Shown one piece after another: positions 1 through 8,900 of a stretch of 64,000 bases of DNA. The stretch is from Cohnella ginsengisoli (GTDB lineage: Bacteria > Bacillota > Bacilli > Paenibacillales > Paenibacillaceae). A program made the translations under genes and the position numbers. Positions within the stretch are counted from its first letter, which is position 1. The number at the start of each line of letters is the position of its first letter. Where the stretch lies: NCBI RefSeq assembly GCF_029525555.1, contig NZ_JAPDHZ010000008.1, positions 682,001-746,000 on the forward strand, given 5' to 3'. Under the pieces are notes generated by a model. That model saw nothing but the letters and a program-made list of their open reading frames with translations, had not been told where the DNA came from and made no database searches.

Positions 1-141
1 GTAAATCCGACGGATTCGGACTGGCTTTTATCGCAGGTGCTCGGCTATGGCGGCAGCGCCTTTATTGAAGAGCCGGAATGGCTTAGAGATGAGCTGCGCG
101 TCAAGCTCGCGAATTTGTGCGCGCGGTACGAGGAAGTATGA
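1..141 (+). CDS. C-terminal end of a WYL-domain transcriptional regulator (partial)
   Basis: The window opens inside a reading frame that runs in frame 1 to a TGA at 139-141, giving 46 residues. The peptide contains WLLSQVLGYGGSAFIEEPEW followed by an amphipathic helix rich in Leu and Arg. This is the usual C-terminal tail of YafY/WYL-type regulators, in which a GGSAxxxEP segment precedes a last helix. The DNA-binding domain and the WYL core lie upstream of the window, so ligand and targets cannot be judged. It is not the same gene as the complete WYL regulator at 27450-28607. Confidence 0.6.
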   Translation, partial: VNPTDSDWLLSQVLGYGGSAFIEEPEWLRDELRVKLANLCARYEEV

Positions 142-168
142 CAGACTGCTGTCATACTTCCTTTTTTT
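131..168 (+). terminator. Rho-independent terminator overlapping the stop codon of the WYL gene
   Basis: A perfect 14-bp inverted repeat (131-144 and 149-162, loop 145-148) is followed by a run of T at 162-168. The left arm contains the last codons and the TGA stop, so the hairpin is partly coding. Confidence 0.9.
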
Positions 169-206
169 ATAATAGGCACATACGTTCCTGTGGGAGGAGT
201 ATGGCC

Positions 207-389
207 ATGACGATGATCTACCATCACCATATGCTGGAGGAGCAGGTTCGCGAGCAACGGCGCGAGATCGAAGCGGTGAATCGCGAGGCTTGGAAACGGG
301 GCGACCGTCGAAAGGCGAGGCGCGCGGCGAGGACGGCTTCGCGCGGCGGGCTGCAAATGGTGATCGCCACGCTGTGGAAATGGTTTTAA
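207..389 (+). CDS. Small basic hypothetical protein (60 aa)
   Basis: A GGGAGGAG ribosome binding site at 192-199 precedes ATG codons at 201, 207 and 213. 207 has the best spacing. The product is short and strongly basic: a His cluster near the N-terminus, a Glu/Arg-rich helix, then an Arg/Lys-rich stretch and a hydrophobic end (LWKWF). I recognise no domain, signal peptide or membrane helix. It lies alone between two terminators, upstream of spoVG. The good SD sequence and dedicated terminator argue that it is expressed; function unknown. Confidence 0.55.
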   Translation: MTMIYHHHMLEEQVREQRREIEAVNREAWKRGDRRKARRAARTASRGGLQMVIATLWKWF

Positions 390-424
390 ACGCAGCGTTC
401 GGAACTCCGTTTTGCGATGGCTTG

Positions 425-449
425 ACGCCGCGCGAAGACGGCGTTTTTG
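425..449 (+). terminator. Probable terminator of the small ORF
   Basis: Arms ACGCCG (425-430) and CGGCGT (439-444) close an 8-nt loop and are followed by TTTTTG. It lies 36 nt after the stop at 389. Confidence 0.6.
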
Positions 450-541
450 TCGAAAAAAAGCCAATGGCGGCGTACGATGTCGACAATATCCGGTACTGAA
501 AAAATAATTAAAATATTGGACTAGTTTTACCAGATTTAAGA

Positions 542-566
542 AGGAATCCGCACGATTTTGTGGAAT
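542..566 (+). promoter_or_regulatory. Sigma-H type promoter of spoVG
   Basis: AGGAATC (542-548), 14 nt, then GAAT (563-566) matches the sigma-H pattern AGGAWWT/GAAT. As I recall it, the B. subtilis spoVG promoter has the same element order and spacing. An AT-rich segment (500-540) lies just upstream, as it does in B. subtilis. The leader runs to the AAAGGTGGTGAA ribosome site. Confidence 0.75.
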
Positions 567-602
567 ATTACACCAAGTCTTCTGATGGGGCAAAGGTGGT
601 GA

Positions 603-896
<294 letters not shown>

Positions 897-951
897 TGCT
901 TGTGTTCGCGCTTAAGCGACGATAGACGCCGAGAATACGAAGTAGCATCGC

Positions 952-980
952 GAGAGCCGGAGACGGCTCTCTTTTCATTT
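952..980 (+). terminator. Terminator after spoVG
   Basis: GAGAGCCG (952-959), GAGA loop, CGGCTCTC (964-971), then TTTTCATTT. Confidence 0.85.
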
Positions 981-1057
981 GCACGGTAATAAGCTATGAT
1001 CACAAGTGAAAAAGACCGTGCGCGCGGGAAAGCGGGAAAAGGAGGCATTCGCCCGAT

Positions 1058-2482
1058 ATGACGAGAATGGCTGTGATTCTGGCTGCCGGACAAGGCAAAC
1101 GGATGAAATCCAAATTATATAAAGTGCTGCATCCCGTATGCGGCAAGCCCATGGTGGGGCACGTGCTCGACGCGGTCCGGGGCATCGGCTGCGAGCGTGC
1201 CGTCGTCGTCGTCGGCCATGGCGCGGAGGCCGTACAGCGGACGCTGGGCGATTCGGTCGAATACGCGCTGCAGCAGCAGCAGCTCGGCACCGGGCATGCT
1301 GTGCTTCAGGCCGCGCCGGCGATCGGCACTGCCGATGGCGTGACGATCGTCGTCTGCGGCGACACGCCGCTTGTCAGTTCGGAGACGCTGGAGGCGCTCA
1401 TCGCGCTGCATGCGGCCGAAGGCGCAGCCGCCACGATCCTGACCGCGGAGCTCGCTCAGCCTGCAGGCTACGGACGCATCGTCCGCGGCGAAGACGGCAG
1501 CGTCCACCGCATCGTGGAGCAGAAGGACTGCACGCCTGAGCAGGCGGCGATCCGGGAGATCAATACCGGCACTTATTGCTTCGACAACTTGAAGCTGTTC
1601 GAAGCGCTCGCCGCCGTCACGAACGACAATGCCCAAGGCGAGTACTACCTCACCGACGTGATCGGCATCCTTCAGGCGCGCGGGGAGCGCATCTCCGCTT
1701 CGGTCGCGGCGGACCCGGCCGAGTCGATCGGCGTCAACGACCGCATCGCGCTGTCCGAGGCGGAGCGGCTCATGCGGGAGCGCATCGCGCGGCGTCACCA
1801 GACGAACGGCGTGACGATCGTGGATCCGGCCGGCACCTATATTGAAGCGGGCGTGACGATCGGCGCGGACACTGTCCTGTACCCGGGCACGTTCCTGCGG
1901 GGCGGCACGGTCATCGGCGAGGACTGCATCATCGGCCCTGGCGCGGATCTGGCCGATACGGCCGTCGGTGACGGCACGACGATCCGCCAGTCGGTAGCGG
2001 AGTCGGCGCAGCTCGGCGCCGGATGCGCCGTAGGTCCGTTCGCTTATCCGAGGCCGGGCACGAAGCTCGCGGACAACGTCAAGATCGGCGACTTCGTCGA
2101 GATCAAGAACGCCGAGATCGGCGCCGGCAGCAAAGTGCCGCACTTAAGCTACGTAGGCGACGCGGTCGTCGGAAGCGGCACCAACATCGGCTGCGGGACG
2201 ATTACCGCCAACTACGACGGGTATAATAAATCGAAGACCGTCATCGGCGACGATGCCTTCATCGGCAGCAATTCCAACCTGATCGCCCCGGTGACCATCG
2301 GCAATGGCGCCTACGTGGTCGCCGGCTCCACCGTCACGCACGACGTGCCGGACGGCAGCGTCGCGATCGCGCGCGCCCGCCAGGAGAACAAGGACGGCTA
2401 CGCGGATAAGCTCCGGTCAAGGGCCAAGTCGAAGAAGGAAGCCGCCGCGAAGCGCAAGGACGGCGAAGACACCCGCGCATAG
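1058..2482 (+). CDS. glmU: GlmU, bifunctional N-acetylglucosamine-1-phosphate uridyltransferase / glucosamine-1-phosphate acetyltransferase
   Basis: 474 aa, ATG 1058 after an AAAAGGAGG site. The N-terminal nucleotidyltransferase domain begins with [20 protein letters not shown], the UTP/sugar-phosphate signature, and contains QLGTGHAV and VVCGDTPL. From about residue 250 a left-handed beta-helix of hexapeptide repeats (for example [18 protein letters not shown]) forms the acetyltransferase. It makes cytoplasmic UDP-GlcNAc for peptidoglycan and teichoic acid. The last 25 residues are a Lys/Arg/Ala-rich tail, slightly longer than the usual ~456-aa form. prs follows 91 nt downstream, likely in the same transcript. 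Confidence 0.98.
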   Translation: MTRMAVILAAGQGKRMKSKLYKVLHPVCGKPMVGHVLDAVRGIGCERAVVVVGHGAEAVQRTLGDSVEYALQQQQLGTGHAVLQAAPAIGTADGVTIVVCGDTPLVSSETLEALIALHAAEGAAATILTAELAQPAGYGRIVRGEDGSVHRIVEQKDCTPEQAAIREINTGTYCFDNLKLFEALAAVTNDNAQGEYYLTDVIGILQARGERISASVAADPAESIGVNDRIALSEAERLMRERIARRHQTNGVTIVDPAGTYIEAGVTIGADTVLYPGTFLRGGTVIGEDCIIGPGADLADTAVGDGTTIRQSVAESAQLGAGCAVGPFAYPRPGTKLADNVKIGDFVEIKNAEIGAGSKVPHLSYVGDAVVGSGTNIGCGTITANYDGYNKSKTVIGDDAFIGSNSNLIAPVTIGNGAYVVAGSTVTHDVPDGSVAIARARQENKDGYADKLRSRAKSKKEAAAKRKDGEDTRA

Positions 2483-2573
2483 CGGGACAGATTCAAACGG
2501 GCGGGGATGCGCCGCCGCCCTGCGCTCCGGCGCGGGCGGGGCCATCGTCGACCTCACCGAAAGCGAGGCGCTT

Positions 2574-3530
2574 ATGAGCTACCCTGACAACACCCTGAAG
2601 CTTTTCTCCTGCAGCTCGAATCCTCGCCTGGCGGAGGCGATCGCCAGGCATATCAGCGTGCCGCTCGGCGACGTGAAGGTCACCCGGTTCAGCGACGGAG
2701 AGATCCACATCCGGCTGAACGAGAGCGTGCGGGGCGCGGACGTATTCGTCGTCCAATCGACCTCCTGGCCGGTCAACGAGCATCTGATGGAGCTGCTCGT
2801 CATGGTCGACGCGCTGAAGCGCGCCTCCGCCAAGACGATCAACGTCGTCATCCCTTACTACGGCTACGGACGCCAGGATCGCAAGGCGCGATCGCGCGAC
2901 CCGATCACCGCGAAGCTGGTCGCCAATCTGATCGAGACGGCGGGCGCGCACCGCGTCATCGCCATGGACCTGCATGCCATGCAGATCCAGGGCTTCTTCG
3001 ACATCCCGGTCGATCATCTGCTCGGCGTCCCGATCCTCGGCGATTACTTCCAGAGCAAGGGATTGATCGCGCCCGTCGTCGTATCTCCCGACCACGGCGG
3101 CGTGGTACGCGCACGCCGGCTGGCGGACGAGCTTCAGGCGCCGCTCGCCATCATCGACAAGCGCCGTCCCGAGCCCAACGTCGTCGAAGTCATGAACATC
3201 ATCGGCGACGTCTCCGGACGTACGGCGATCCTGATCGACGACATCATCGATACGGCCGGCACGATCTGCCTGGCGGCGCAGGCGCTCAAGGAAGCAGGGG
3301 CGCGCGAGATCTACGCCTGCTGTACCCATGCCGTGCTGTCCGGACAAGCGATGGAGCGGCTCGAGTCGTCGCCGATCACCGAGGTGACGGTGACCGACAC
3401 GATCCCGCTCCGCACGCCGGGCGCCTCGACCAAGATGCGCGTGCTGTCGGTCGCCCCGTTGCTCGGCGAAGCGATCGTGCGCATCCACGAACAGCAGTCC
3501 ATCAGCAAGCTTTTTGAACCGCACGCCTGA
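2574..3530 (+). CDS. prs: Ribose-phosphate pyrophosphokinase (PRPP synthetase)
   Basis: 318 aa from ATG 2574. The frame is open further upstream, but that part overlaps glmU and is not conserved; starting at MSYPDN gives the family length (B. subtilis Prs 317 aa). Visible motifs are [34 protein letters not shown] (ATP/ribose-5-phosphate loop) and the PRPP-binding loop [11 protein letters not shown]. It converts ribose 5-phosphate and ATP to PRPP for purine, pyrimidine, NAD, His and Trp synthesis. The SD is modest (AAAGCGAGG), which suits translation after glmU. A strong terminator follows. Confidence 0.97.
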   Translation: MSYPDNTLKLFSCSSNPRLAEAIARHISVPLGDVKVTRFSDGEIHIRLNESVRGADVFVVQSTSWPVNEHLMELLVMVDALKRASAKTINVVIPYYGYGRQDRKARSRDPITAKLVANLIETAGAHRVIAMDLHAMQIQGFFDIPVDHLLGVPILGDYFQSKGLIAPVVVSPDHGGVVRARRLADELQAPLAIIDKRRPEPNVVEVMNIIGDVSGRTAILIDDIIDTAGTICLAAQALKEAGAREIYACCTHAVLSGQAMERLESSPITEVTVTDTIPLRTPGASTKMRVLSVAPLLGEAIVRIHEQQSISKLFEPHA

Positions 3531-3537
3531 TCGGCTC

Positions 3538-3579
3538 GAAGGCCGCGCTGTCTCCAACGAGACGGCGCGGCCTTCTTTT
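3538..3579 (+). terminator. Terminator after prs
   Basis: GAAGGCCGCGC (3538-3548) pairs with GCGCGGCCTTC (3565-3575), followed by TTTT. Confidence 0.88.
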
Positions 3580-3601
3580 GCCGTCTCAAGGCTTGCTTTT
3601 T

Positions 3602-3631
3602 GTTTAGCGCCCCCTCCCGAAGGGTAAAATA
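3602..3631 (+). promoter_or_regulatory. Forespore (sigma-F/G) or sigma-B like promoter of ctc
   Basis: GTTTA (3602-3606), 15 nt, then GGGTAAAATA (3622-3631). The -10 fits the sigma-F consensus GGNNANAHTR at every defined position; the -35 fits GYATA in four of five. The same bases also read as a sigma-B type GTTTAG-N14-GGGTAA. B. subtilis ctc is a sigma-B gene also expressed during sporulation. Which factor acts here cannot be decided from this window. Confidence 0.55.
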
Positions 3632-3673
3632 AATGCATGTCTTCAAATTTTGCAGCAATCGGGAGGAATCGGT

Positions 3674-4321
3674 ATGACGACGACATTGCGTGCGGAATCG
3701 CGCCAGCGCTCCACGAAAGGTGCGCTTAGGCAGCTTCGGATACAAGGCCGGGTACCCGGCGTCGTGTACGGCAAGGGCTTGCAGGAGCCGAGTCCCATCG
3801 CGCTCGACAGCAAGGAGCTCTCTGCGTTGATGCGTGGTCATGCGCATGCGGTGCTTCAGCTCGAGTTGCCGGGCAACGGCAGCCAATCCGTCCTGCTGAC
3901 GGACGTGCAGCGGGATAAGCTCAGCGGCCAAGTGCTGCATGTCGACTTCCACCAGATCAACCTCAACGAAAAGATCAAGGCGCCGATCCGCGTCGAAGTC
4001 TCGGGTACGAGCCCGGGCGAAAAAGAAGGCGGCCTGCTGACGGTCGTGCTTCACGAGATCGAAGTGGAGTGCGTCGCCCGCGATCTGCCCGAGTCCGTCA
4101 CGGCAGACATCTCGTCCCTGGGCTTCGGCGAGAATCTGACGATCGGCCAGCTCGCGTTCCCGCCCGGCGTCAAGCCGCTGCAGGACGAAGAGACCGTGGT
4201 CGTCGCCGTGCTCGCGCCGCAGAAGGACATATCCGCCGAGGAGGCGGACGCTTCGGCCGACGTATCCGAAGAGAATGCGAAGCATCACGACGCGGCGCAA
4301 GCCGTGGAGACGGACGCTTAA
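3674..4321 (+). CDS. ctc: General stress protein Ctc, ribosomal protein bL25 family
   Basis: 215 aa from ATG 3674 behind GGGAGGAAT. The N-terminal ~95 residues form the L25/TL5 5S-rRNA-binding domain (RQLRIQGRVPGVVYGKGL and VLHVDFHQI). The C-terminal half is the TL5-type beta domain (PESVTADISSLGFGENLTIG). The acidic Ala/Glu/Asp-rich tail is typical of long Ctc proteins. It binds 5S rRNA in the large ribosomal subunit under stress. Position between prs and pth is conserved. Confidence 0.95.
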   Translation: MTTTLRAESRQRSTKGALRQLRIQGRVPGVVYGKGLQEPSPIALDSKELSALMRGHAHAVLQLELPGNGSQSVLLTDVQRDKLSGQVLHVDFHQINLNEKIKAPIRVEVSGTSPGEKEGGLLTVVLHEIEVECVARDLPESVTADISSLGFGENLTIGQLAFPPGVKPLQDEETVVVAVLAPQKDISAEEADASADVSEENAKHHDAAQAVETDA

Positions 4322-4344
4322 GCCTCTTCCTTGCATGAACCCAC

Positions 4345-4469
4345 TTATCCACATATGTGAACAAGAAGCGCCAGGCTGTGGATAGCCTTGGCGTTTCTTA
4401 TTTAACAAGGGATTTCGAACACAGAGCCTTCCTTGCTTTTGCACAAAATTGTGGATGCTTTGTGGATAA
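4345..4469. other. Cluster of four DnaA boxes in the ctc downstream region
   Basis: TTATCCACA at 4345-4353 and its exact reverse complement TGTGGATAA at 4461-4469 are both consensus DnaA boxes. TGTGGATAG (4377-4385, one mismatch) and TGTGGATGC (4450-4458, two mismatches) lie between them. All four fall in 125 bp without a gene, three in the same orientation. The second box is inside the loop of the ctc terminator hairpin. DnaA-box clusters outside oriC are known in Firmicutes as DnaA titration or regulatory sites. That this one is used is inference. Confidence 0.6.
4363..4403 (+). terminator. Terminator after ctc
   Basis: AAGAAGCGCCAGGC (4363-4376) pairs with GCCTTGGCGTTTCTT (4385-4399) with one bulge and one G-T pair, followed by ATTTA. 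The loop holds a near-consensus DnaA box. Confidence 0.6.
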
Positions 4470-4516
4470 AATAAAAGCAGAGAGCCGCCTGTCCCTTCGG
4501 ACGGACGGCTCTCTGC
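4466..4516 (-). terminator. Terminator of the minus-strand gene at 4528-4731
   Basis: GCAGAGAGCCG (4477-4487) pairs with CGGCTCTCTGC (4506-4516). Read on the minus strand it is followed by TTTTATTTTATC, so it serves the leftward gene. Confidence 0.85.
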
Positions 4517-4527
4517 TTGAGATTCGA

Positions 4528-4731
4528 CTAGTATCCGGGCCTCGAGATGAACGTGAACGACTTGCGACAATACACGTTGTTGTTGACCTTCACGTATTCT
4601 TTGCCATAATATTCGATGAACCCGATGTCGCTGTGCTCCTTGTTCCGATAGATCTGGACGGGCACCTCCGCTACGATATGGTCGGCGAAGTGCCTGTCAT
4701 GGGACAAGGTCTGGCCGTTGATGTACATCAT
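4528..4731 (-). CDS. Small conserved hypothetical protein (67 aa)
   Basis: Starts at ATG 4731 (or 4728) after a GGGGTGGTGATGATC stretch on the minus strand, and ends just before a strong minus-strand terminator. The protein is a compact, mostly beta sequence with VPVQIYRNKEHSDIGFIEYY, then VKVNNNVYCR and an aromatic C-terminus (FTFISRPGY). I believe similar ~67-aa proteins occur in Paenibacillus, but I cannot attach a function. There is no signal peptide or membrane segment. It runs against ctc and pth, which makes it an independent unit. Confidence 0.7.
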   Translation of the reverse strand: MMYINGQTLSHDRHFADHIVAEVPVQIYRNKEHSDIGFIEYYGKEYVKVNNNVYCRKSFTFISRPGY

Positions 4732-4841
4732 TGATCATCACCACCCCTGGCGTTTGTGCTATGTAACCTAGATGACACTGCGGCAGGCGAATTCGTTGCA
4801 GCTTGCCCTTAAAATTATGTTGAAACGGAGCTGAACTACCG

Positions 4842-5405
4842 ATGAGATGGATCGTAGGTCTAGGCAATCCCGGACCGGAATACGCGGCGACCCGGCACAA
4901 TGCGGGCTTCATGGTCGTCGACGAGCTGGCGCGGCGCTGGAGCACGCAGGTGAACCAGAGCAAGTGCAAAGGCCTTTACGGCGAAGCGCGGGTGCGCGGC
5001 GAGAAGGTGGCGCTGCTGAAGCCGATGACGTATATGAATCTGTCGGGGGAGTCGGTGCGGGCGTTGATGGATTATTACAAGGTCCCCCTTGAAGACGGCA
5101 TCGTCGTCTACGACGACCTCGACACGGAGACGGGCAAGATCCGGCTTCGATATCAAGGGAGCGCGGGCGGTCATAACGGCATCAAGTCCATCATCGCGCA
5201 TACGGGGACTCAGTCGTTCAACCGGGTGCGCATGGGCATCTCGCGTCCCGTCGGCGGCATGAAGGTGGTCGACTACGTGCTCGGCGTATTCCCGAAGAGC
5301 GAGCAGGAGGCGCTGCGGACGATGATCGCGGACGCGTGCGACGCCATCGAATACGCGCTCGATCACCCGTTCGAGGAGACGATGGCGAAGTTCAACGGCA
5401 AGTAA
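4842..5405 (+). CDS. pth: Peptidyl-tRNA hydrolase
   Basis: 187 aa from ATG 4842. The N-terminus reads MRWIVGLGNPGPEYAATRHN: Asn9 and catalytic His19 are in place, followed by GFMVVDELA. KPMTYMNLSGESVRAL, YDDLD and GSAGGHNGIKSI are the other family blocks. It recycles peptidyl-tRNAs that drop off stalled ribosomes. It corresponds to spoVC of B. subtilis and keeps its place between ctc and fin. The SD (GGAG) is weak. Confidence 0.97.
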   Translation: MRWIVGLGNPGPEYAATRHNAGFMVVDELARRWSTQVNQSKCKGLYGEARVRGEKVALLKPMTYMNLSGESVRALMDYYKVPLEDGIVVYDDLDTETGKIRLRYQGSAGGHNGIKSIIAHTGTQSFNRVRMGISRPVGGMKVVDYVLGVFPKSEQEALRTMIADACDAIEYALDHPFEETMAKFNGK

Positions 5406-5483
5406 TACGGGGGAAAGCAGAGCCTCGAGCGCACGCGCAAAGCGAGGAGAAACGGTCATCCGCAGGATGCGCCATCCATTTTC

Positions 5484-5513
5484 GCTTAAAATCGCCGAGG
5501 GTCGGGCATACTG
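5484..5513 (+). promoter_or_regulatory. Sigma-F type promoter of fin
   Basis: GCTTA (5484-5488), 15 nt, GGGCATACTG (5504-5513). The -10 satisfies every defined position of GGNNANAHTR and the -35 matches GYATA in four of five. fin is a known sigma-F gene in B. subtilis, which supports the assignment. Confidence 0.65.
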
Positions 5514-5576
5514 AAGGGAGCGCGGCTGCATGGCTCGTCCATAGCCGCATAATCTGCCTTCAGGAGGCATACCCAT

Positions 5577-5808
5577 ATGGCTGTGAACTACGTTTGCCGG
5601 CACTGCCGCACGCCGCTTGGCCGATTCGAGGGGGGCCGACGTATCCGAATATAGGCTGGGCTTGCATTTCTTGACCCCCGAAGAGCGAAAGCGTATAATA
5701 GCGTATAATTCAAACGGAGATGTGACGGTGCAGGTGGTCTGCGATTACTGCAGCCAGGCGCTCGACCATCATCCCGAACTGGCGTTGCTGAGCAATCCGC
5801 TCCAATAA
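5577..5808 (+). CDS. fin: Fin (YabK), anti-sigma-F factor, frameshifted in this sequence
   Basis: ATG 5577 follows CAGGAGGCATACCC. The first 17 residues (MAVNYVCRHCRTPLGRF) are in one frame. From ADVSEYRLGLHFLTPEER to the stop at 5808 the protein continues in another. Removing one G from the six-G run at 5630-5635 joins them into a 76-aa protein, the length of B. subtilis Fin. Two Cys pairs (CRHC and CDYC) form the expected zinc site. Fin binds sigma-F and helps the forespore switch from sigma-F to sigma-G. A sigma-F promoter upstream would give the negative feedback loop known for this gene. The shift is probably a sequence error. Confidence 0.85.
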
Positions 5809-5841
5809 GCGCCGCCGTCCGCTGCGACAAACGAACGATAT

Positions 5842-5875
5842 AAGAGGCCTCGGCTTTACGCCCAGGCTTCTTTTT
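5842..5875 (+). terminator. Probable terminator after fin
   Basis: AAGAGGCCT (5842-5850) pairs with AGGCTTCTT (5864-5872) with one G-T pair, then TTT. Confidence 0.6.
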
Positions 5876-5917
5876 GAATGAACGTGAACGTAGATTGTAC
5901 GTATAAGGGGAAAAGCG

Positions 5918-8900
5918 ATGAAGCCGCTAATGAATACGTTAGCTACCGACCCCGACTTCCAGTCCGTCCTCGCAGGCCTTCGTGGCAGCATGCGGGAGCA
6001 GCTGGTGGCGGGGCTGTCCGGTTCGGCCAGGCAGGTCATGATTGCCGCGACCGTCCGGGAGCTGGGGAGACCCGTGCTCGTCGTCACGCACAATATGTTC
6101 TCCGCGCAGAAGATGGCGGAGGACCTGCAGGAATGCCTGACTGCGGAGGAAGTGCTCCTCTACCCGGCCAACGAGCTGATCGCGGCGGAGACGGCGATCT
6201 CGAGTCCGGAGACGTCGGCCAGGCGCATGGATGCATTGCTACAACTCGCGGAAGGCTTCCGCGGGGTTATTGTCGTGCCCTTCTCCGGCGTGCGCCGCTT
6301 CCAGCCGAGCAAGGATACGATGGCGAGCGCCTTCATCACCTTGCGCGCGGGCGATACGCTGCCGATGGACGAATTCCTGCGGCGCATGATCGGGCTCGGC
6401 TACGAGCGCGTGGACCGCGTGGAGCAGAAGGGGCATCTCAGCGTGCGCGGCGGCATCGCGGACTTTTTCCCGCTGACGAGCGCGAGCGCGGTGCGCGTCG
6501 AATGGTTCGACGACGAGATCGACTCGATCCGCACGTTCGATCCGGCGGACCAGCGCTCGATCGAAAAGCTGGAGAGCTACACCGTGCGTCCCTGCCGCGA
6601 GATCATCGCCGACGAGCGGCGCTTTGCGAACGCGGCGCAGCATGCCTTCGAGCTGCTTGAGGGCCAGCTGGAGAAGATGGCGGACCGCCAGGCCAAGGAG
6701 CGCCTAAAGTCCGAGATTACCCGGGAAATCGACGACCTGCGCCAAAATACGTACTTTTCCGAAATCTATAAATATATCTCGTTGCTCTACCCCGAAAGAC
6801 AGACGCTGTTCGACTACGTGCCCAAGGATACGCTGCTCATCATGGACGAGCCGAACCGGCTCGCCGAGACGGCGCGCCAGCTGGAGCGGGACGAGACCGA
6901 ATGGTCGACGCATCTGCTGTCGCAGGGCAAGTCGCTGCCGGGCTTCACGCTGGCCGTGCCGGCGGAGCAGGCGCTGTATCCGCGAACGTTCCAGACGGTT
7001 TACCTGTCGCTGTTCGTCCGCCAGATCCCGCACACGCAGCCGCAGAACATCGTGAACTTCGTCTGCCGCTCGATGCAGAGCTTCCACGGGCAGATGAACC
7101 TGCTGAAGGCGGAGATGGAGCGCTGGCGCAAGGGCGGCGCGCATATCGTCATGCTGGCCGGCAGCGCGGAGCGGGCCGAGCGGATGCGCCGCGTGCTTGA
7201 CGACTACCAGATCGAGACGCCGGAGATCGTCGAGGGCAACCTGCAGAGCGGGTTCGAGATGCCTTCCGTCAAGCTCGTCGTCATCACCGAAGGCGAGATG
7301 TTCACGCAGAAGCAGCGCAAGGCGCGCCGCGTCGACCGCCGCATGGACAACGCCGAGCGCATCAAGAGCTACACGGAGCTGAAGGTCGGCGACTACGTCG
7401 TCCACCAGAACCACGGCATCGGCAAGTATATGGGCATCGGCACGCTTGAAGTTGGCGGCATTCACAAGGACTACCTGCATGTTATCTACGCGGGCGGCGA
7501 CAAGCTGTCCATCCCGGTCGAGCAGTTCGACCTGATCCAGAAGTACGTCGGCTCGGACGAAAAGGAACCGAAGGTGAGCAAGCTCGGGGGCGCGGAGTGG
7601 AACCGGGTCAAGTCCAAGGTGCGCTCTTCGGTCAAGGATATCGCCGACGACCTGATCAAGCTGTACGCGGATCGCCAGGCGACGCCGGGCTACGGCTTCG
7701 GCGAAGACACGCCGTACCAGCAAGAGTTCGAGGCGATGTTCCCCTACGACGAGACGACGGACCAGCTGCGCGCGATCGAGGAGATCAAGACCGACATGCG
7801 CAAGCCGCGTCCGATGGACCGTCTGCTCTGCGGCGACGTCGGCTACGGCAAGACGGAGGTCGCGATCCGGGCGGCGTTCAAGGCGGCCATCGAGGGCAAG
7901 CAGGTGGCGGTGCTCGTGCCGACGACGATCCTCGCGCAGCAGCATTACGAGACGTTCCGCGAGCGCTTCTCCGGCTATCCGTTCAACATCAAGGTGCTGA
8001 GCCGGTTTCGCACGCGCAAGGAGCAGACGGAGACGATCAAGGGCGTGAAGGCAGGCACCGTCGACGTGCTGATCGGCACGCACCGGCTGCTGTCGCAGGA
8101 CGTCGTGTTCAAGGACCTCGGCCTGCTCATCGTGGACGAGGAGCAGCGGTTCGGCGTCTCGCACAAGGAGAAGCTCAAGCGGCTCAAGACGAGCGTCGAC
8201 GTGCTGACGCTGACCGCGACCCCGATCCCGCGGACGCTGCATATGTCGATGCTCGGCGTGCGCGACCTGTCGGTCATCGAGACGCCGCCGGAGAACCGTT
8301 TCCCCGTCCAGACCTACGTGGTCGAATACAGCCCGACGCTCGTCCGGGAGGCGATCGAGCGGGAGCTGGCGCGGGACGGACAGGTGTACTTCCTGTTCAA
8401 CCGGGTGCAGGGCATCTACCAGATGGCCGAGCAGATCTCGGCGCTCGTGCCGGATGCCAAGATCGCGGTCGCGCACGGCCAGATGTCCGAGCAGGAGCTC
8501 GAGCGCACGATCCTGGACTTCCTTGACGGCGAGTACGACGTGCTCGTCAGCACGAGCATCATCGAGACGGGCGTGGACATCCCGAACGTCAACACGCTGA
8601 TCGTGCACGACGCGGACAAGATGGGCTTGTCTCAGCTGTACCAGCTGCGTGGGCGCGTCGGACGTTCCAACCGGATCGCCTACGCCTACTTCGGCTACCA
8701 ACGGGACAAGGTACTTAACGAGGTGGCGGAAAAGCGGCTGCAGTCGATCAAGGAGTTCACCGAACTTGGCTCGGGCTTTAAGATCGCGATGCGCGACCTG
8801 TCCATCCGCGGCGCGGGCAACCTGCTCGGCGCGGAGCAGCACGGGTTCATCGCGTCCGTCGGCTTCGACCTCTATTCGCAGATGCTCGCGGAGGAGGTCA

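Noticed and set aside
2304-2573. 90-codon N-terminal extension of prs
   Set aside because: Overlaps glmU in another frame, Arg/Ser-rich, not part of the family; start at 2574 gives the exact family length.
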